From Rhizobium sp. Q54 (GTDB taxonomy: Bacteria; Pseudomonadota; Alphaproteobacteria; ATCC43930; CGMCC-115725): DNA of 64,000 nt. The notes under the pieces were generated by a model. It did not search any database, was not told the DNA's origin, and saw nothing but the letters and a program-made list of their open reading frames with translations. The position numbers and the translations under genes were made by a program. Within the stretch, counting starts at the first letter, position 1. Every line of letters starts with the position of its first letter. Of the stretch, positions 54,522 to 63,908 are shown piece after piece. The stretch lies in assembly GCA_945861155.1 (NCBI GenBank), contig CAMATN010000002.1:20956-84955 (forward strand), given 5' to 3'.

Positions 54522-55745
54522 TCACACCACCTCCTCCTCGCGCAACGCCTTGATCTCCGCTTCGCCATAACCGGCCTCGCCCAACACCGCGTCGGTATGC
54601 TCGCCGAGTAAGGGGGGTGGGCGGTCGATGCCGCCGCCGTCATGGGCGAGACGAAAGCCGGAGCCGGCCAGGGTCAGCCTGCCGTTCGGCGAATCGACCT
54701 GTTGCAGCACCTCGCGATGCGCAAGCTGCTTGTGGTGGATGATGTCCGAGATCGCCCAGATCGCGGCGCACGGCACGTCGGAAGCGGTCAGCCGGGTTTC
54801 CCAACTCCGGGCGTCGGCGCCGGCCAGCACTTCCTCGATAATCGCACGCAAGGCCGGCTCGTTCTTGCTGCGAGCAGGCCAATCGGCGAAGCGCGGGTCG
54901 TCGAGCGCCTCGGGCCGGCCGAGCGAGCGCATCAAATTGGAAAACTGTTTTTCGGTCATCACCGACAGCATCAAATCGCCATCGCCGGTCTTGAAGCGGT
55001 TGCCGGTGACCTTGCCGGTCGAGGACAGATTGCCGTACTGCCGGTGCTTGTGGCCGGTGACCGTGTGCTCGGCCACCTGCGGCGCCAAAAAGCCGAGCGC
55101 CGCGTCGAGCATCGCGACGTCGACGAATTGCCCCTCGCCGGTGTGGCTGCGCTGGAACAGGGCGCTCGCGACGGCAAAGGCCGCGGTCATGCCGCCGATC
55201 GTGTCGCACAGCGCAAAGCCGGCGCGGGTCGGCCCCTTATCCTCGTGGCCGGTGATCGACATGATCCCGGACATCGCCTGCAGCTTGCCGTCGAAGGCGG
55301 CGGTGCCGCGCTCCGGGCCGTTCTGGCCGAAACCCGACACCGCGCAATATATCAGCCGCGGGTTGAGCGCGCGCAGCACCTCGTAGCCGAGGCCGAAGCG
55401 CTCCATGATGCCGGGCCGGAAATTCTCCCACACGACGTCTGCCCGCTGGGCGAGCTTCTTGACGATCTCGACGGCTTTGGGCTTGGTTAGATCGAGCGTG
55501 ATGCTGCGCTTGTTGGCGTTGATGCCGAGAAACGAGGGGCCGAGGCCCTTTGCCGTCCATTCCGGGCTCAGCTGCGAAAAGCGCATGTCGTCGCCCGCTT
55601 TTGGCTCGATCTTGATCACGTCGGCGCCGAGCAGCGCCAGCTGGTAGGTCCCGAACGGCCCGGCGATATAGCGGGTGAAATCGAGAATGCGAATGCCGGC
55701 GAACGGTTTTTTGCCGGCGGCGGCGGTCCCCGTGGGATCGGTCAT
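54522..55745 (-). CDS. Class III (CaiB/BaiF) CoA-transferase
   Basis: The 407-residue form from ATG 55745 begins MTDPTGTAAAGKKPFAGIRI and has family motifs ILDFTRYIAGPFGTYQLALL, GADVIKIEPKAGDDMRFSQL, NKRSITLDLTKPKAVEIVKK, DVVWENFRPGIMERFGLGYE and HTGEGQFVDVAMLDAALGF; the Asp in FVDVAMLD corresponds to the catalytic Asp of this family. These enzymes move CoA between carboxylic acids such as succinate, formate or mesaconate. The substrate cannot be told. The extension to 55880 has no family similarity. Confidence 0.93.
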   Translation of the reverse strand: MTDPTGTAAAGKKPFAGIRILDFTRYIAGPFGTYQLALLGADVIKIEPKAGDDMRFSQLSPEWTAKGLGPSFLGINANKRSITLDLTKPKAVEIVKKLAQRADVVWENFRPGIMERFGLGYEVLRALNPRLIYCAVSGFGQNGPERGTAAFDGKLQAMSGIMSITGHEDKGPTRAGFALCDTIGGMTAAFAVASALFQRSHTGEGQFVDVAMLDAALGFLAPQVAEHTVTGHKHRQYGNLSSTGKVTGNRFKTGDGDLMLSVMTEKQFSNLMRSLGRPEALDDPRFADWPARSKNEPALRAIIEEVLAGADARSWETRLTASDVPCAAIWAISDIIHHKQLAHREVLQQVDSPNGRLTLAGSGFRLAHDGGGIDRPPPLLGEHTDAVLGEAGYGEAEIKALREEEVV

Positions 55746-55996
55746 TGAAGCCTTCGGTGTTAGGTGGCTGCGCGGTCGGGTTTGGTTGGCACGTTTCTTG
55801 ATAGTAAATTTGACAGGTCCGGGCGTCGCGAAGGCGAGGCCGATCCGGGCCGGGATCGCCGGATCGTACCCGGACCTCATTCCCGGACCAGCTTTATCGC
55901 GTCAGGTTCTGCTTATATCCCGGCACGCGGCTCGGCGATAAGGTGATCATGGCGCCGCAGCATCCCTGCGCCGCGTGACCTGCGCCGTGGTGACCG

Positions 55997-56704
55997 ATGC
56001 GGCTCGCCCTTGCTATGTTTCTTGTCGCACTAGCCTGGATATTGCCCATCGCGTCGCCGGTGCGGGCGGCGGCGGTCGCGCTGGTGCTGGCGGTCGACGT
56101 GTCGGAAAGCGTCTCGTCGGAACGTTACGCGCTGCAACGCGAGGGCATCGCCCGCGCCTTCGAGACGGCGCAGCTGATCGACTCGATCGCCGCGGTCCCG
56201 GGCGGGATCCTGGCGCTGGTGCTCGAATGGTCGGACCCGGACAAGATCGCGGTCACGGTCGGCTGGACGCGCATCGCCAACCGTAACGGCGCCGCCGCCT
56301 TCGCCGCCTCGGTCCGGGCGACGACGCGGACCTCGAACGGGCTGACCGCGATCGGGTCGGCGATGCTCGCCGCCGCGGCCGCCTTCGACCATATGCCGGA
56401 ACCCGCCGGCCACCGGGTCATCGACATCTCGGGCGACGGCATGGCCAATTTCGGGGAGCCCCCGGCCGCCGCGCGCGATGCGCTGGTCAGGCGGGGCATC
56501 ACGATCAACGGGCTCGCGATCCTCAGCGAGGAACCGTGGCTCGACCAATACTACCGCAACCACGTGATCGGCGGGCCGGCCTCGTTCGTCGTCGTCGCCA
56601 AGAATTTCGAAAGTTTCGCCGAGGCGATGCTGCGCAAGCTGGTGCGGGAGGTCGCGAGCGCGCCGTCGCTGAGCGACGCCCTGGCCGCTGCGGGGCCGCG
56701 CTGA
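55997..56704 (+). CDS. DUF1194 von Willebrand A-like secreted protein
   Basis: The 235-residue protein starts with a signal peptide (MRLALAMFLVALAWILPIAS, cleavage probably after VRA) and has a vWA-like fold with the metal site LAVDVSESVSSERYALQREG (DxSxS) and the later HRVIDISGDGMANFGEPPAA. This matches DUF1194, a group of periplasmic vWA proteins of unknown role. The gene is divergent from the CoA-transferase gene. The LLM-type flavin enzyme follows 83 bases downstream. Confidence 0.9.
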   Translation: MRLALAMFLVALAWILPIASPVRAAAVALVLAVDVSESVSSERYALQREGIARAFETAQLIDSIAAVPGGILALVLEWSDPDKIAVTVGWTRIANRNGAAAFAASVRATTRTSNGLTAIGSAMLAAAAAFDHMPEPAGHRVIDISGDGMANFGEPPAAARDALVRRGITINGLAILSEEPWLDQYYRNHVIGGPASFVVVAKNFESFAEAMLRKLVREVASAPSLSDALAAAGPR

Positions 56705-56787
56705 TCGCCGGTGCATTTCCGGCCGGCGCCGGCTGGGGCATAATCAAGGCAGACGCGCCGCTCCCGGCGCCGGGGAGCGCGGTAATT

Positions 56788-57774
56788 ATGGAATTCGGCA
56801 TCTTCCACGAGTTCTGGTCGACCGATTCGGGGTCGCAAGCAGCGGCCTTCGCCAACTCGTTCGCCCAGATCGCCGCCGCCGAAGACTGGGGGCTCGACGT
56901 CGTGTGGCTCGCCGAAATCCACATGAACCCAACGCGCTCGCTATTGTCGGCGCCGCTGACCGTGGCGAGCGCGATCGCCGCCCGCACCCGCCGCATCAGA
57001 ATCGGCACCGCGGTGCAGATCCTGCCGTTGGGGCACCCGCTGCGCCTCGCCGAGGAGACCGCGACGATCGACCTGATCAGCGGCGGCAGGCTGATTTTCG
57101 GGGTCGGGCGCAGCGCCTTTCCGCGTGCCTACACCGCCTACGGCATCTCCTACGAGGAGAGCCAGGACCGCTTCGCCGAGAGCCTCGACATCATCAAGAA
57201 GGCGTGGACCGAGCCGGTGTCGTCGCATCACGGCCGGTATTATAGCTTCGACAATTTCACGCTGGTGCCGCGCCCGGTGCAGCTTCCCCACCCGGAGATC
57301 CGGGTCGCCGCCAGCCAGCACGACACCTACGGCGCGATCGGCCAACTCGGCTATCCGCTGTTTTCGGCGGTGCGCGCCAGCCCGCTGGGTCAACTCGCCG
57401 GCCATGCAAGGGCCTATCGCGAGGCGTGGGCGGCGGCGGGGCATCCCGGCCGGGCGCGCCTCTATCTGCAAGTTCCGGTCTATGTCGCCGGCACCCGCGA
57501 GCGCGCGCTCGCCGAGGCGGAAGCCGGCATGATGCGGTTTTCGTCGTACCGCGCCGATTTGCTGCGCGGGCCGCTCGGCTATGACGAGATATTGCGCGAG
57601 AAGTGCATCGTCGGCACCCCCGACATGGTCATCGACCGCCTGCGCGAATTGCGCGAGGCTGCCGGCATCGACGGCGTCTCGGCCGAGATCAACCCCGGCA
57701 GCATGCTGTCGCACGACCAAGTCATGAACTCGCTGCGCCTGTGGTGCCAGGAGGTCATGCCGCGGTTCAAGTAG
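56788..57774 (+). CDS. LLM-class flavin-dependent oxidoreductase
   Basis: The 328-residue protein is a luciferase-like monooxygenase TIM barrel: MEFGIFHEFWSTDSGSQAAA, VWLAEIHMNPTRSLLSAPLT, IRIGTAVQILPLGHPLRLAE and LIFGVGRSAFPRAYTAYGIS. Members use reduced FMN or F420 to act on alkanes, sulfonates or other small molecules. ATG 56788 starts the conserved domain; the longer frame from 56536 is a shadow of the DUF1194 gene. Substrate unknown. Confidence 0.92.
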   Translation: MEFGIFHEFWSTDSGSQAAAFANSFAQIAAAEDWGLDVVWLAEIHMNPTRSLLSAPLTVASAIAARTRRIRIGTAVQILPLGHPLRLAEETATIDLISGGRLIFGVGRSAFPRAYTAYGISYEESQDRFAESLDIIKKAWTEPVSSHHGRYYSFDNFTLVPRPVQLPHPEIRVAASQHDTYGAIGQLGYPLFSAVRASPLGQLAGHARAYREAWAAAGHPGRARLYLQVPVYVAGTRERALAEAEAGMMRFSSYRADLLRGPLGYDEILREKCIVGTPDMVIDRLRELREAAGIDGVSAEINPGSMLSHDQVMNSLRLWCQEVMPRFK

Positions 57775-57852
57775 AGGAAGAGGGCAAGGTACGCTTCGGG
57801 ACTGTGTAACGTGTAAACTTGAACGTAAGATTCTTATCGCCTAACAGCCGCA

Positions 57853-59058
57853 TTATTGCAGCGCCTTCTTGCCCCGTTGAAAGGTCTCAACAAAAACCGG
57901 GAGGCCATGACTACCGCCGTTGATAAAACGACGAACGCTGTGCAAATCGTTCGCACGGATTGCCGACCGCATCCTCTGTTCGTTTTGTTTCAAAAAATAA
58001 GCTAACGACTTTGCGGCAACATCCGGAAAATTTTCCTGATCTGGATTCTCGAGAAGGTCTAATCCCAACGCCTTACCCAGAGCTGCATAATTTGCGCGGC
58101 CGGCGACTGCAAGAAAACCCCGCCCTTTATAGCGCGCGCCGTCCGGGGGGCCTTGATTCCCCAAATCCTTCCGATTGTCATACAGATCGAAAGGTTGACC
58201 ACCAGGGCTGGTATTAAATCTCGATATGAACTCGGAGATTGGTTGAAAACTGCTGGTTTCGACCCGAATTGTTGATAGAGCAACCAGTGCCATCTCAGGA
58301 TCCGCAATTTGAAATTCCTGCAGCGCGTTAAAAACATAAGGAAGGTTTCGTTTTATATTTTCAAGAGACGCGCCCGGGAAAAGCTCGGACACAACTTCAG
58401 GCGTTAAGACATCTGCAAGTTTTTTCCCCGACTGGAGGGTGAGCATAACCGGATTTGACTGTGCTGCTGACCTTGAGTTGTCAATTACAGCCAGTCGATC
58501 TGCCTCCCCGCGTAAAGTTGGTATTACCTCTCGTGCGAACCGCTCCACGACGACTCGGTCTCCAGCATGAGATGCTCGAAGCAGATGATGTTGAGCCCAT
58601 TCTAGGTTATTCGCCGCAATCAACGAAGCACGCTTCTCAGGATTGATTTCGACTGTTGCAGTGTAAGTGCTATCCGACAGTCTTCTGATAGCATCGATAT
58701 CCGTTTTTATTGAATCTAATTCAACCTTTGCCCAACTACGCAACGAGGTATCGCCTTCAGCATAGTTCGCCAAAACGTCCAGTATCCGCTTTTTATCTTC
58801 GGCGGGCAATTCCTTGGAAATTGCCAAGGTCAGAAATTGATTATCCACACGACTTTGAAGATCCCTTCTCTTCAGTTCGATCTCATGACCAAACTGCTTA
58901 TCTTTCATTTGTAGTTCAAAATGCCCTTTAACGCCTTCTGTGATGGGCACTATTACCGCCACTATGGATGTAAAAATCGCCAGCCAACGCCCTATGTTAT
59001 TAATCGTATCATTGTTAGTTTTCGGTGGGGTAGCAATGACCTCGCCTTCGCGTTCCAC
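57853..59058 (-). CDS. Membrane-anchored GH19-like (chitinase/lysozyme-fold) protein
   Basis: From GTG 59058 the protein has about 401 residues: a short cytosolic N-terminus, one transmembrane helix near residues 23-43 (IGRWLAIFTSIVAVIVPITE), a helical probably coiled-coil stalk (ELQMKDKQFGHEIELKRRDL) and, from about residue 240, a lysozyme-like domain resembling glycoside hydrolase family 19: ALSTIRVETSSFQPISEFIS with a catalytic-type Glu, then PPDGARYKGRGFLAVAGRAN and SVRRFINGGSHGLPVF. It would cut peptidoglycan or chitin. The gene is clearly lower in GC than its neighbours and stands alone, suggesting horizontal transfer. A TTG at 59082 would add eight residues. Confidence 0.7.
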   Translation of the reverse strand: MEREGEVIATPPKTNNDTINNIGRWLAIFTSIVAVIVPITEGVKGHFELQMKDKQFGHEIELKRRDLQSRVDNQFLTLAISKELPAEDKKRILDVLANYAEGDTSLRSWAKVELDSIKTDIDAIRRLSDSTYTATVEINPEKRASLIAANNLEWAQHHLLRASHAGDRVVVERFAREVIPTLRGEADRLAVIDNSRSAAQSNPVMLTLQSGKKLADVLTPEVVSELFPGASLENIKRNLPYVFNALQEFQIADPEMALVALSTIRVETSSFQPISEFISRFNTSPGGQPFDLYDNRKDLGNQGPPDGARYKGRGFLAVAGRANYAALGKALGLDLLENPDQENFPDVAAKSLAYFLKQNEQRMRSAIRANDLHSVRRFINGGSHGLPVFVETFQRGKKALQ

Positions 59059-59216
59059 GTGCCACCCCCAGTGCCACAACAAGACACGAATTTTTGACGG
59101 AAATTCGAGTCGATCCGCGCCGCCGCAGTTGGCTCAAATCTCGGCCTGCAGCAGCACCGGCGTCACCGAACCAGCGGCAGAAAAAGGTCGTATGCCAGGA
59201 TCGATCTGTCTCTCCG

Positions 59217-60020
59217 TCAGCCCTTCGCCGCGTCGAGGGTCGGGAGGCGGTAGCGGTCTTGGGGATCGTCCCAGCCCTTGAAATTGGGCCGGCGCTTTTC
59301 GGCGAAGGCGGCGCGCGATTCGATCAGGTCGCTCTTGGCGCCGTGCTCGTGCAACGCGGCGGCGAGGCGCTGCTGTTCGGGCGACGCCGTGGGGCGCATC
59401 TGGCGCATCATCCGCACGGTGTTGACGCGCGAGGCGGGCGGCAGGGTCAGCAAATGCTCGGCCATCGCGATGGCGGTCGGCATCAGCTGGTCGGGCTCGA
59501 CCACGCGGTTGAGAAAGCCGATGTCGTAGAACCGCTCGGCCGTGAAGCGGAAGCCGAGCGCCATCTCCATCGCGATCGGGTACGGCACATTGGCGACGTG
59601 CCCGTGATTGTAGCCGCCGAGCAGCCAGCGCTTGGCCTCCGAGACCTCGAACACCGCGCCCTTGACCGCGACCCGCAGATCGGTGCGCTCGACCAGCATG
59701 AAGCCGCCGCCCATCGCAAAGCCGTTGACCGCGGCGATGACCGGCTTTTCGAGTTCGCCCGTCATGAACGGGTCCGGAGTCGCCGTGCGCCGCCCGCCGG
59801 GAGTGCCGGCGGCAAGCGATTCCTTCATGTCCTCGCCGGCACAGAACCCGCGTCCCGATCCGGTGAAGATCGCGACCTCGAACTGGTCGCTGCGGCGGAA
59901 TTCGGTCCAGGTCTCGGCGAGGAGCGTTCGCATGTCGTGGCTCAGCGCGTTGAGCCGCTCGGGCCGGTTCATCCGCACGACCAGGATCTGTCCGTGCTGT
60001 TCGGTTTCGACGATCGCCAT
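59217..60020 (-). CDS. Enoyl-CoA hydratase/isomerase family protein
   Basis: From ATG 60020 the 267-residue protein has the crotonase pattern: VVRMNRPERLNALSHDMRTL, the oxyanion-hole segments IFTGSGRGFCAGEDMKESLA and PVIAAVNGFAMGGGFMLVER, and the late GFRFTAERFYDIGFLNRVVE. It should act on acyl-CoA thioesters. The conserved Glu of true hydratases in the second block is not obvious, so it may be an isomerase- or hydrolase-type member. It lies upstream of the inverted repeat at 60154-60243. Confidence 0.9.
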   Translation of the reverse strand: MAIVETEQHGQILVVRMNRPERLNALSHDMRTLLAETWTEFRRSDQFEVAIFTGSGRGFCAGEDMKESLAAGTPGGRRTATPDPFMTGELEKPVIAAVNGFAMGGGFMLVERTDLRVAVKGAVFEVSEAKRWLLGGYNHGHVANVPYPIAMEMALGFRFTAERFYDIGFLNRVVEPDQLMPTAIAMAEHLLTLPPASRVNTVRMMRQMRPTASPEQQRLAAALHEHGAKSDLIESRAAFAEKRRPNFKGWDDPQDRYRLPTLDAAKG

Positions 60021-60153
60021 CTCGTGTTCTCCCAACCCTTGGCTCCACGCGGGCCGAAGGTAGCATCCCCGGCCTGACAGGCCAAACGCGGCGGCGACCG
60101 AAGGAGGTCTGAGCAGGGATTCGTCGGAACACACATCCCCGTCATGCCCGGCC

Positions 60154-60243
60154 CGTCATGCCCGGCCTTGTGCCGGGCATCCACGTCTTCAGGCATCTCC
60201 TGGCGCAAAATCGTGGATGGCCGGGACAAGCCCGGCCATGACG
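60154..60243. repeat. Second copy of the palindromic element
   Basis: Arms CGTCATGCCCGGCC...CATCCACG (60154-60185) and CGTGGATGGCCGGGACAAGC...ATGACG (60212-60243) are imperfect inverted repeats and share the core CCGGGACAAGCCCGGCCA with the element at 36768-36862. A 14-bp tandem copy of CCGTCATGCCCGGC lies at its left end (about 60140-60167). Confidence 0.88.
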
Positions 60244-60289
60244 ACAGGGGTCAGATCGATGAATTGTGACACGATCAAGTGAACTCTGC

Positions 60290-61534
60290 TCAGCCCGGCG
60301 CGTCGGCGGTTTCGAGGAGCGCGTTGAGGAGGACGTTGCAGCCGGCGGTCAAATCGTCCGGCTTGGCGTCCTCGATCTCGTTGTGGCTGATGCCGCCGAC
60401 GCAGGGCACGAAAATCATCGCGCTCGGCGCGACCCGCGCCAGATAGACCGCGTCGTGGCCGGCGCCGCTGATGATGTCCTGGTGCGGATAGGCTTGCGCG
60501 CGGGCCGCCTCGCGCACCCGGCCGACGAGGCGCGGATCGAACGGGGTCGGCGGGAAATACCAGAACTCCTCGACCGCGACCTCCAGGTGCTGCGTCGCCG
60601 CGGCGGCCGCGCATGCTTCGCGCAGCTCGCGGTCCATTTCGGTCAGCACCCCGTCCTCGGGGTGGCGGAAATCGATCGTGAAAAACACCCGGCCGGGGAT
60701 CGTGTTGCGCGAATTGGGGCTGACCTGGACAAACCCGACCGTCGCGCAGGCAAAGGGCGCGTGCATGTGGCCGATGCGGTTGACCGCGTCGATCATCCGC
60801 GCCGCCCCCACCAGCGCGTCGCGCCGGCGGGGCATCGGAGTCGGCCCGGCATGGGCTTCCTGGCCGGTGACCGTGACCTCGTACCAGCGCTGGCCCTGCG
60901 CCCCGGTGACGATGCCGATCGGCAGCCCGGCGGCTTCGAGGATCGGACCCTGCTCGATATGCGCCTCGAAATAGGCTGCGACCGGGCGTCCGCCAACCGG
61001 CGCCGCCCCGGCGAAGCCGATGCGCTCCAGTTCGGCGCCGAGCGTCAGGTCGGCCGCATTGTTGTCGCGGGTCGCCAGCGCGTGATCGAGGCCGAATACC
61101 CCCGTGAACGCGCCCGAGCCGACCATCGCCGGCGAAAACCGCGAGCCCTCCTCGTTGGTCCACGCCACGATCTCGACGGGCGCCTCGGTCTCATAGCCGA
61201 TGTCGTTCAAGGTGCGAACCACTTCGAGCCCGGCCATCACGCCGTAGGCGCCGTCGAAGCGGCCGCCGGTCGGCTGGGTGTCGAGATGGCTGCCGGCCAT
61301 GACCGGCGGCAGAGCCGGGTTGCGGCCGGGGCGGCGAGCGAAGATGTTGCCGATTCGGTCCACCGTGACCGTGCAGCCGGCTTCCTCGCACCAGCGGATG
61401 AACAGGCGCCTCGCCTCGCCATCGAGATCGCTGGCGGCGAGCCGGCACACCCCGCCTTTCTCGGTCGCGCCGATTTGCGCCAATTCCATCAGGCTGGCCC
61501 ACAGCCGCTCGCCGTTTACCGTCAGATTGCGCAA
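60290..61534 (-). CDS. M20-family amidohydrolase (N-carbamoyl-amino-acid / allantoate type)
   Basis: The 414-residue protein is a zinc hydrolase of the allantoate amidohydrolase / N-carbamoyl-L-amino-acid hydrolase group. Metal-ligand motifs are MAGSHLDTQPTGGRFDGAYG, IVAWTNEEGSRFSPAMVGSG with the catalytic Glu pair, and YFEAHIEQGPILEAAGLPIG. The late GHDAVYLARVAPSAMIFVPC completes the active site. This family acts downstream of hydantoinases; the orphan HyuA gene 13 kb away could be a metabolic partner, which is speculative. The start is TTG 61534 with a weak ribosome site. Between it and the next gene are three copies of AGTGCGACCGG. Confidence 0.9.
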   Translation of the reverse strand: MRNLTVNGERLWASLMELAQIGATEKGGVCRLAASDLDGEARRLFIRWCEEAGCTVTVDRIGNIFARRPGRNPALPPVMAGSHLDTQPTGGRFDGAYGVMAGLEVVRTLNDIGYETEAPVEIVAWTNEEGSRFSPAMVGSGAFTGVFGLDHALATRDNNAADLTLGAELERIGFAGAAPVGGRPVAAYFEAHIEQGPILEAAGLPIGIVTGAQGQRWYEVTVTGQEAHAGPTPMPRRRDALVGAARMIDAVNRIGHMHAPFACATVGFVQVSPNSRNTIPGRVFFTIDFRHPEDGVLTEMDRELREACAAAAATQHLEVAVEEFWYFPPTPFDPRLVGRVREAARAQAYPHQDIISGAGHDAVYLARVAPSAMIFVPCVGGISHNEIEDAKPDDLTAGCNVLLNALLETADAPG

Positions 61535-61631
61535 GGGGGACTCCCGGCCCTCGGCAACTCGTCAGCCATCGAGTGCGACCGGCCAAGTGCGACCGGCCGG
61601 AGTGCGACCGGAACGAGTTGCGGGTGGGCTG

Positions 61632-62288
61632 TCAATAGAGACCGCCGCTGCCCGGACCGGGCCGCGGCGATGTCGCCGGCATGGAATTTTCGGGCGGCAA
61701 CATTTCGGCCGAGGCCGCCGATGGCAGCAATGGGATCGGACCGCCCGGCGTCCGAGCGCGAGACGGCGCCTCGGCAGCATCCTCGCCGATCAGCCTGCCC
61801 GGATCCCCTGGCCCGGGTGCTGGCGACGGCCCGGGATGAGCCGCCAACGCGGGAACGACGGCCGCCTCGCTCGGCCGGACGGCGTGCGGGGCAGTCGGCA
61901 GGGCAGTCGGCTTCAGGACTGGAGCCGGCAGGGCGGCCAGGCTCGGCAGGGCGAATGCGGACGGCTCCGGAAAGATCGGCGCCGTCGCGACCGGCTTTGG
62001 CGGGGCCGGTCCAGCCGGCTCGGCCGGTACGGGGGCGGGGACGGGCGCCGCCGCGACGGCCGGCACGATGGCCGGCGAGATTGCGGGGGCGATTGCGGGG
62101 GCCGGATCGCGCGGCTGCATATAGTTGAACGCCATATTGCCGGAGACGCCGACGGTGACGGCGTAGCAGAAGGCCGCAGCTTTACTGACCCCGAACCGGG
62201 CTATTTTGGCGATGACTTCGTGCACGGACAGGCTTTCCCCGAATTGCCGGCAGCCCCCGTTTCTATAGAAGGTTTGCGGCAACACCAA
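61632..62288 (-). CDS. Pro/Ala-rich hypothetical protein, possibly membrane-anchored
   Basis: The 218-residue frame has one hydrophobic segment near residues 30-55 (FGVSKAAAFCYAVTVGVSGN) followed by about 160 residues rich in Pro, Ala and Val (AIAPAISPAIVPAVAAAPVP and similar), with no recognisable domain. The start is uncertain (TTG 62288; a later GTG is possible). It could be a cell-envelope protein with a disordered periplasmic tail, or a spurious frame of a GC-rich region; codon-like regularity of the Pro/Ala repeat favours neither strongly. Confidence 0.45.
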   Translation of the reverse strand: MVLPQTFYRNGGCRQFGESLSVHEVIAKIARFGVSKAAAFCYAVTVGVSGNMAFNYMQPRDPAPAIAPAISPAIVPAVAAAPVPAPVPAEPAGPAPPKPVATAPIFPEPSAFALPSLAALPAPVLKPTALPTAPHAVRPSEAAVVPALAAHPGPSPAPGPGDPGRLIGEDAAEAPSRARTPGGPIPLLPSAASAEMLPPENSMPATSPRPGPGSGGLY

Positions 62289-62330
62289 GTTGATGATGGG
62301 ACAAAATGAGATGCAGCCGCGCAGCGTCGG

Positions 62331-63908
62331 CTAAGCGGCGCCGGGCGGGCCGAGCGGCGGCAGGCCCGGCGGCGGCCGGCGGGCTTGCGTCGCCTGCTCG
62401 AAGGCATAGGCGATCCGCAGCAGCAACGGCTCGCTCCAGGCGCGGCCGGCAAAGGTGGCGCCGAACGGGACATCCGGGATTTCGCCGCCGCCGATAAAGC
62501 CCGCGGGCACCTGGACGCTCGGATACCCGGCCTTGGCCGCGATCGCCGCGCCGGCCGCCCCGGGAAACAGCACCGCGTCCAGCCGGTGGCTGTCCATATA
62601 GGCGTCGAGGCCTTGCGTCCGGCTGGCGCGCAGATCGGCCGCGCGCGCCCTATGGTATTCGGGCTCGCAGAGATCGCCGCGCGTCGCCTCGGCGGCGCGG
62701 AAAAGATCCTGGCCAAAGCGCAGCGCCCGCCCGGCATTGGCGTCATTGAAGGCGATGATGTCGGCGAGCGATCGGATCGGGCTCTTGTCGAGCCACAGAT
62801 CCAGGTAGGCATTCAAATCGTGCTTCAGCTCGTAGACAAACACGATCGGGCGCCGCGCCGGCTGGTACCGGGTCGGGCTCGCCGGGTTGGTGTTGAGAAC
62901 ATCCATGTCGGTCGCCGAGCCGGCGATCCGGCCGGCGGTCGGGATGTTGGCGCGGATAATCACCGCCCCGTGGGCTTCGAGGGTCGCGATGACGCCGCCG
63001 ATCACCGCGCTCGCGCGCGGACCGAGCTTGTCGAAATAGACATCGTTGGCGGGATCGCCGGGGTCGCTCGGCACGCCGATGCGGACGCCGTTCAGCCCGT
63101 CTGCGTCGAGAAAGCTTGTGTAGTCGGCCGGCCGTTCCTGGGCCAAGGTCGCCGGGTCGCGCGGGTCGGGGGCGGCCAGCACGTTCATCAGGATCGCCGC
63201 GTCGCGCACGCTGCGGGTCAATGGCCCGGCGGTGTCCTGGCTGTGCGCGATCGGCAGGATGCCGGCGCGGCTAATCAGGCCGACGGTCGGCTTGAGCGTG
63301 ACGACACCGTTCTGCGTCGCCGGCGACAACAGCGAGCCCGACGTTTCGGTGCCGATCGCCGCCGCGCACAGCCCGGCCGCGACCGCGACCGCCGACCCCG
63401 AGCTTGACCCGCCGGGCGACACGATCGGCACGCCGCTCGCGTCGAGCGCCGGGGCGTAGGGGTTCCTGACCTGGCCGCCCAACGAGCTGTACCCGGAAGG
63501 CATGTCGATCGCCAGGATGTTGGCGAACTCGGTCAGATTGGCTTTGCCCAATATGACTGCGCCGGCCGCCCGCAGCCGCGCGACCAGCGTCGCGTCCCGC
63601 ACCGCGCGCGCCTCGGCCAGCGCCAGAGACCCGGCGGTGGTGTGCTGCTGGTCGCCGGTCGCAATGTTGTCCTTGACCAGGATCGGGATGCCGGCAAGCG
63701 GCTGCTCCGGGCTCGGTTTCACGCGGTCGAACGCGGCGGCGATCGCGAGCGCGTCGGGGTTGACCTCGCGCACCGCATTGAGACAGGGGCCGGCCCGGTC
63801 ATAGGCCGCGATCCGCGAGAGATAAGCGCGGGTCAGCGCGCTCGCCGTCATGCGCCGGTCGGCGAGCGCCTGCTGCAATTCGGCGATCGTGGCGTGCTCT
63901 ATCTGCAT
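62331..63908 (-). CDS. Amidase (amidase signature family)
   Basis: The 525-residue protein has the Ser-cisSer-Lys amidase signature: [20 protein letters not shown] with the catalytic Lys, then [20 protein letters not shown] and [20 protein letters not shown] with the two Ser. It begins [20 protein letters not shown] at ATG 63908, typical for GatA-like standalone amidases. It would hydrolyse small amides; it is not GatA, because gatC/gatB are absent and the length and C-terminus differ. Confidence 0.92.
   Translation of the reverse strand: MQIEHATIAELQQALADRRMTASALTRAYLSRIAAYDRAGPCLNAVREVNPDALAIAAAFDRVKPSPEQPLAGIPILVKDNIATGDQQHTTAGSLALAEARAVRDATLVARLRAAGAVILGKANLTEFANILAIDMPSGYSSLGGQVRNPYAPALDASGVPIVSPGGSSSGSAVAVAAGLCAAAIGTETSGSLLSPATQNGVVTLKPTVGLISRAGILPIAHSQDTAGPLTRSVRDAAILMNVLAAPDPRDPATLAQERPADYTSFLDADGLNGVRIGVPSDPGDPANDVYFDKLGPRASAVIGGVIATLEAHGAVIIRANIPTAGRIAGSATDMDVLNTNPASPTRYQPARRPIVFVYELKHDLNAYLDLWLDKSPIRSLADIIAFNDANAGRALRFGQDLFRAAEATRGDLCEPEYHRARAADLRASRTQGLDAYMDSHRLDAVLFPGAAGAAIAAKAGYPSVQVPAGFIGGGEIPDVPFGATFAGRAWSEPLLLRIAYAFEQATQARRPPPGLPPLGPPGAA

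Noticed and set aside
60266..62128. 620-residue plus-strand ORF
   Set aside because: Antisense to the M20 amidohydrolase, which has clear metal ligands; the ORF is Arg-rich.
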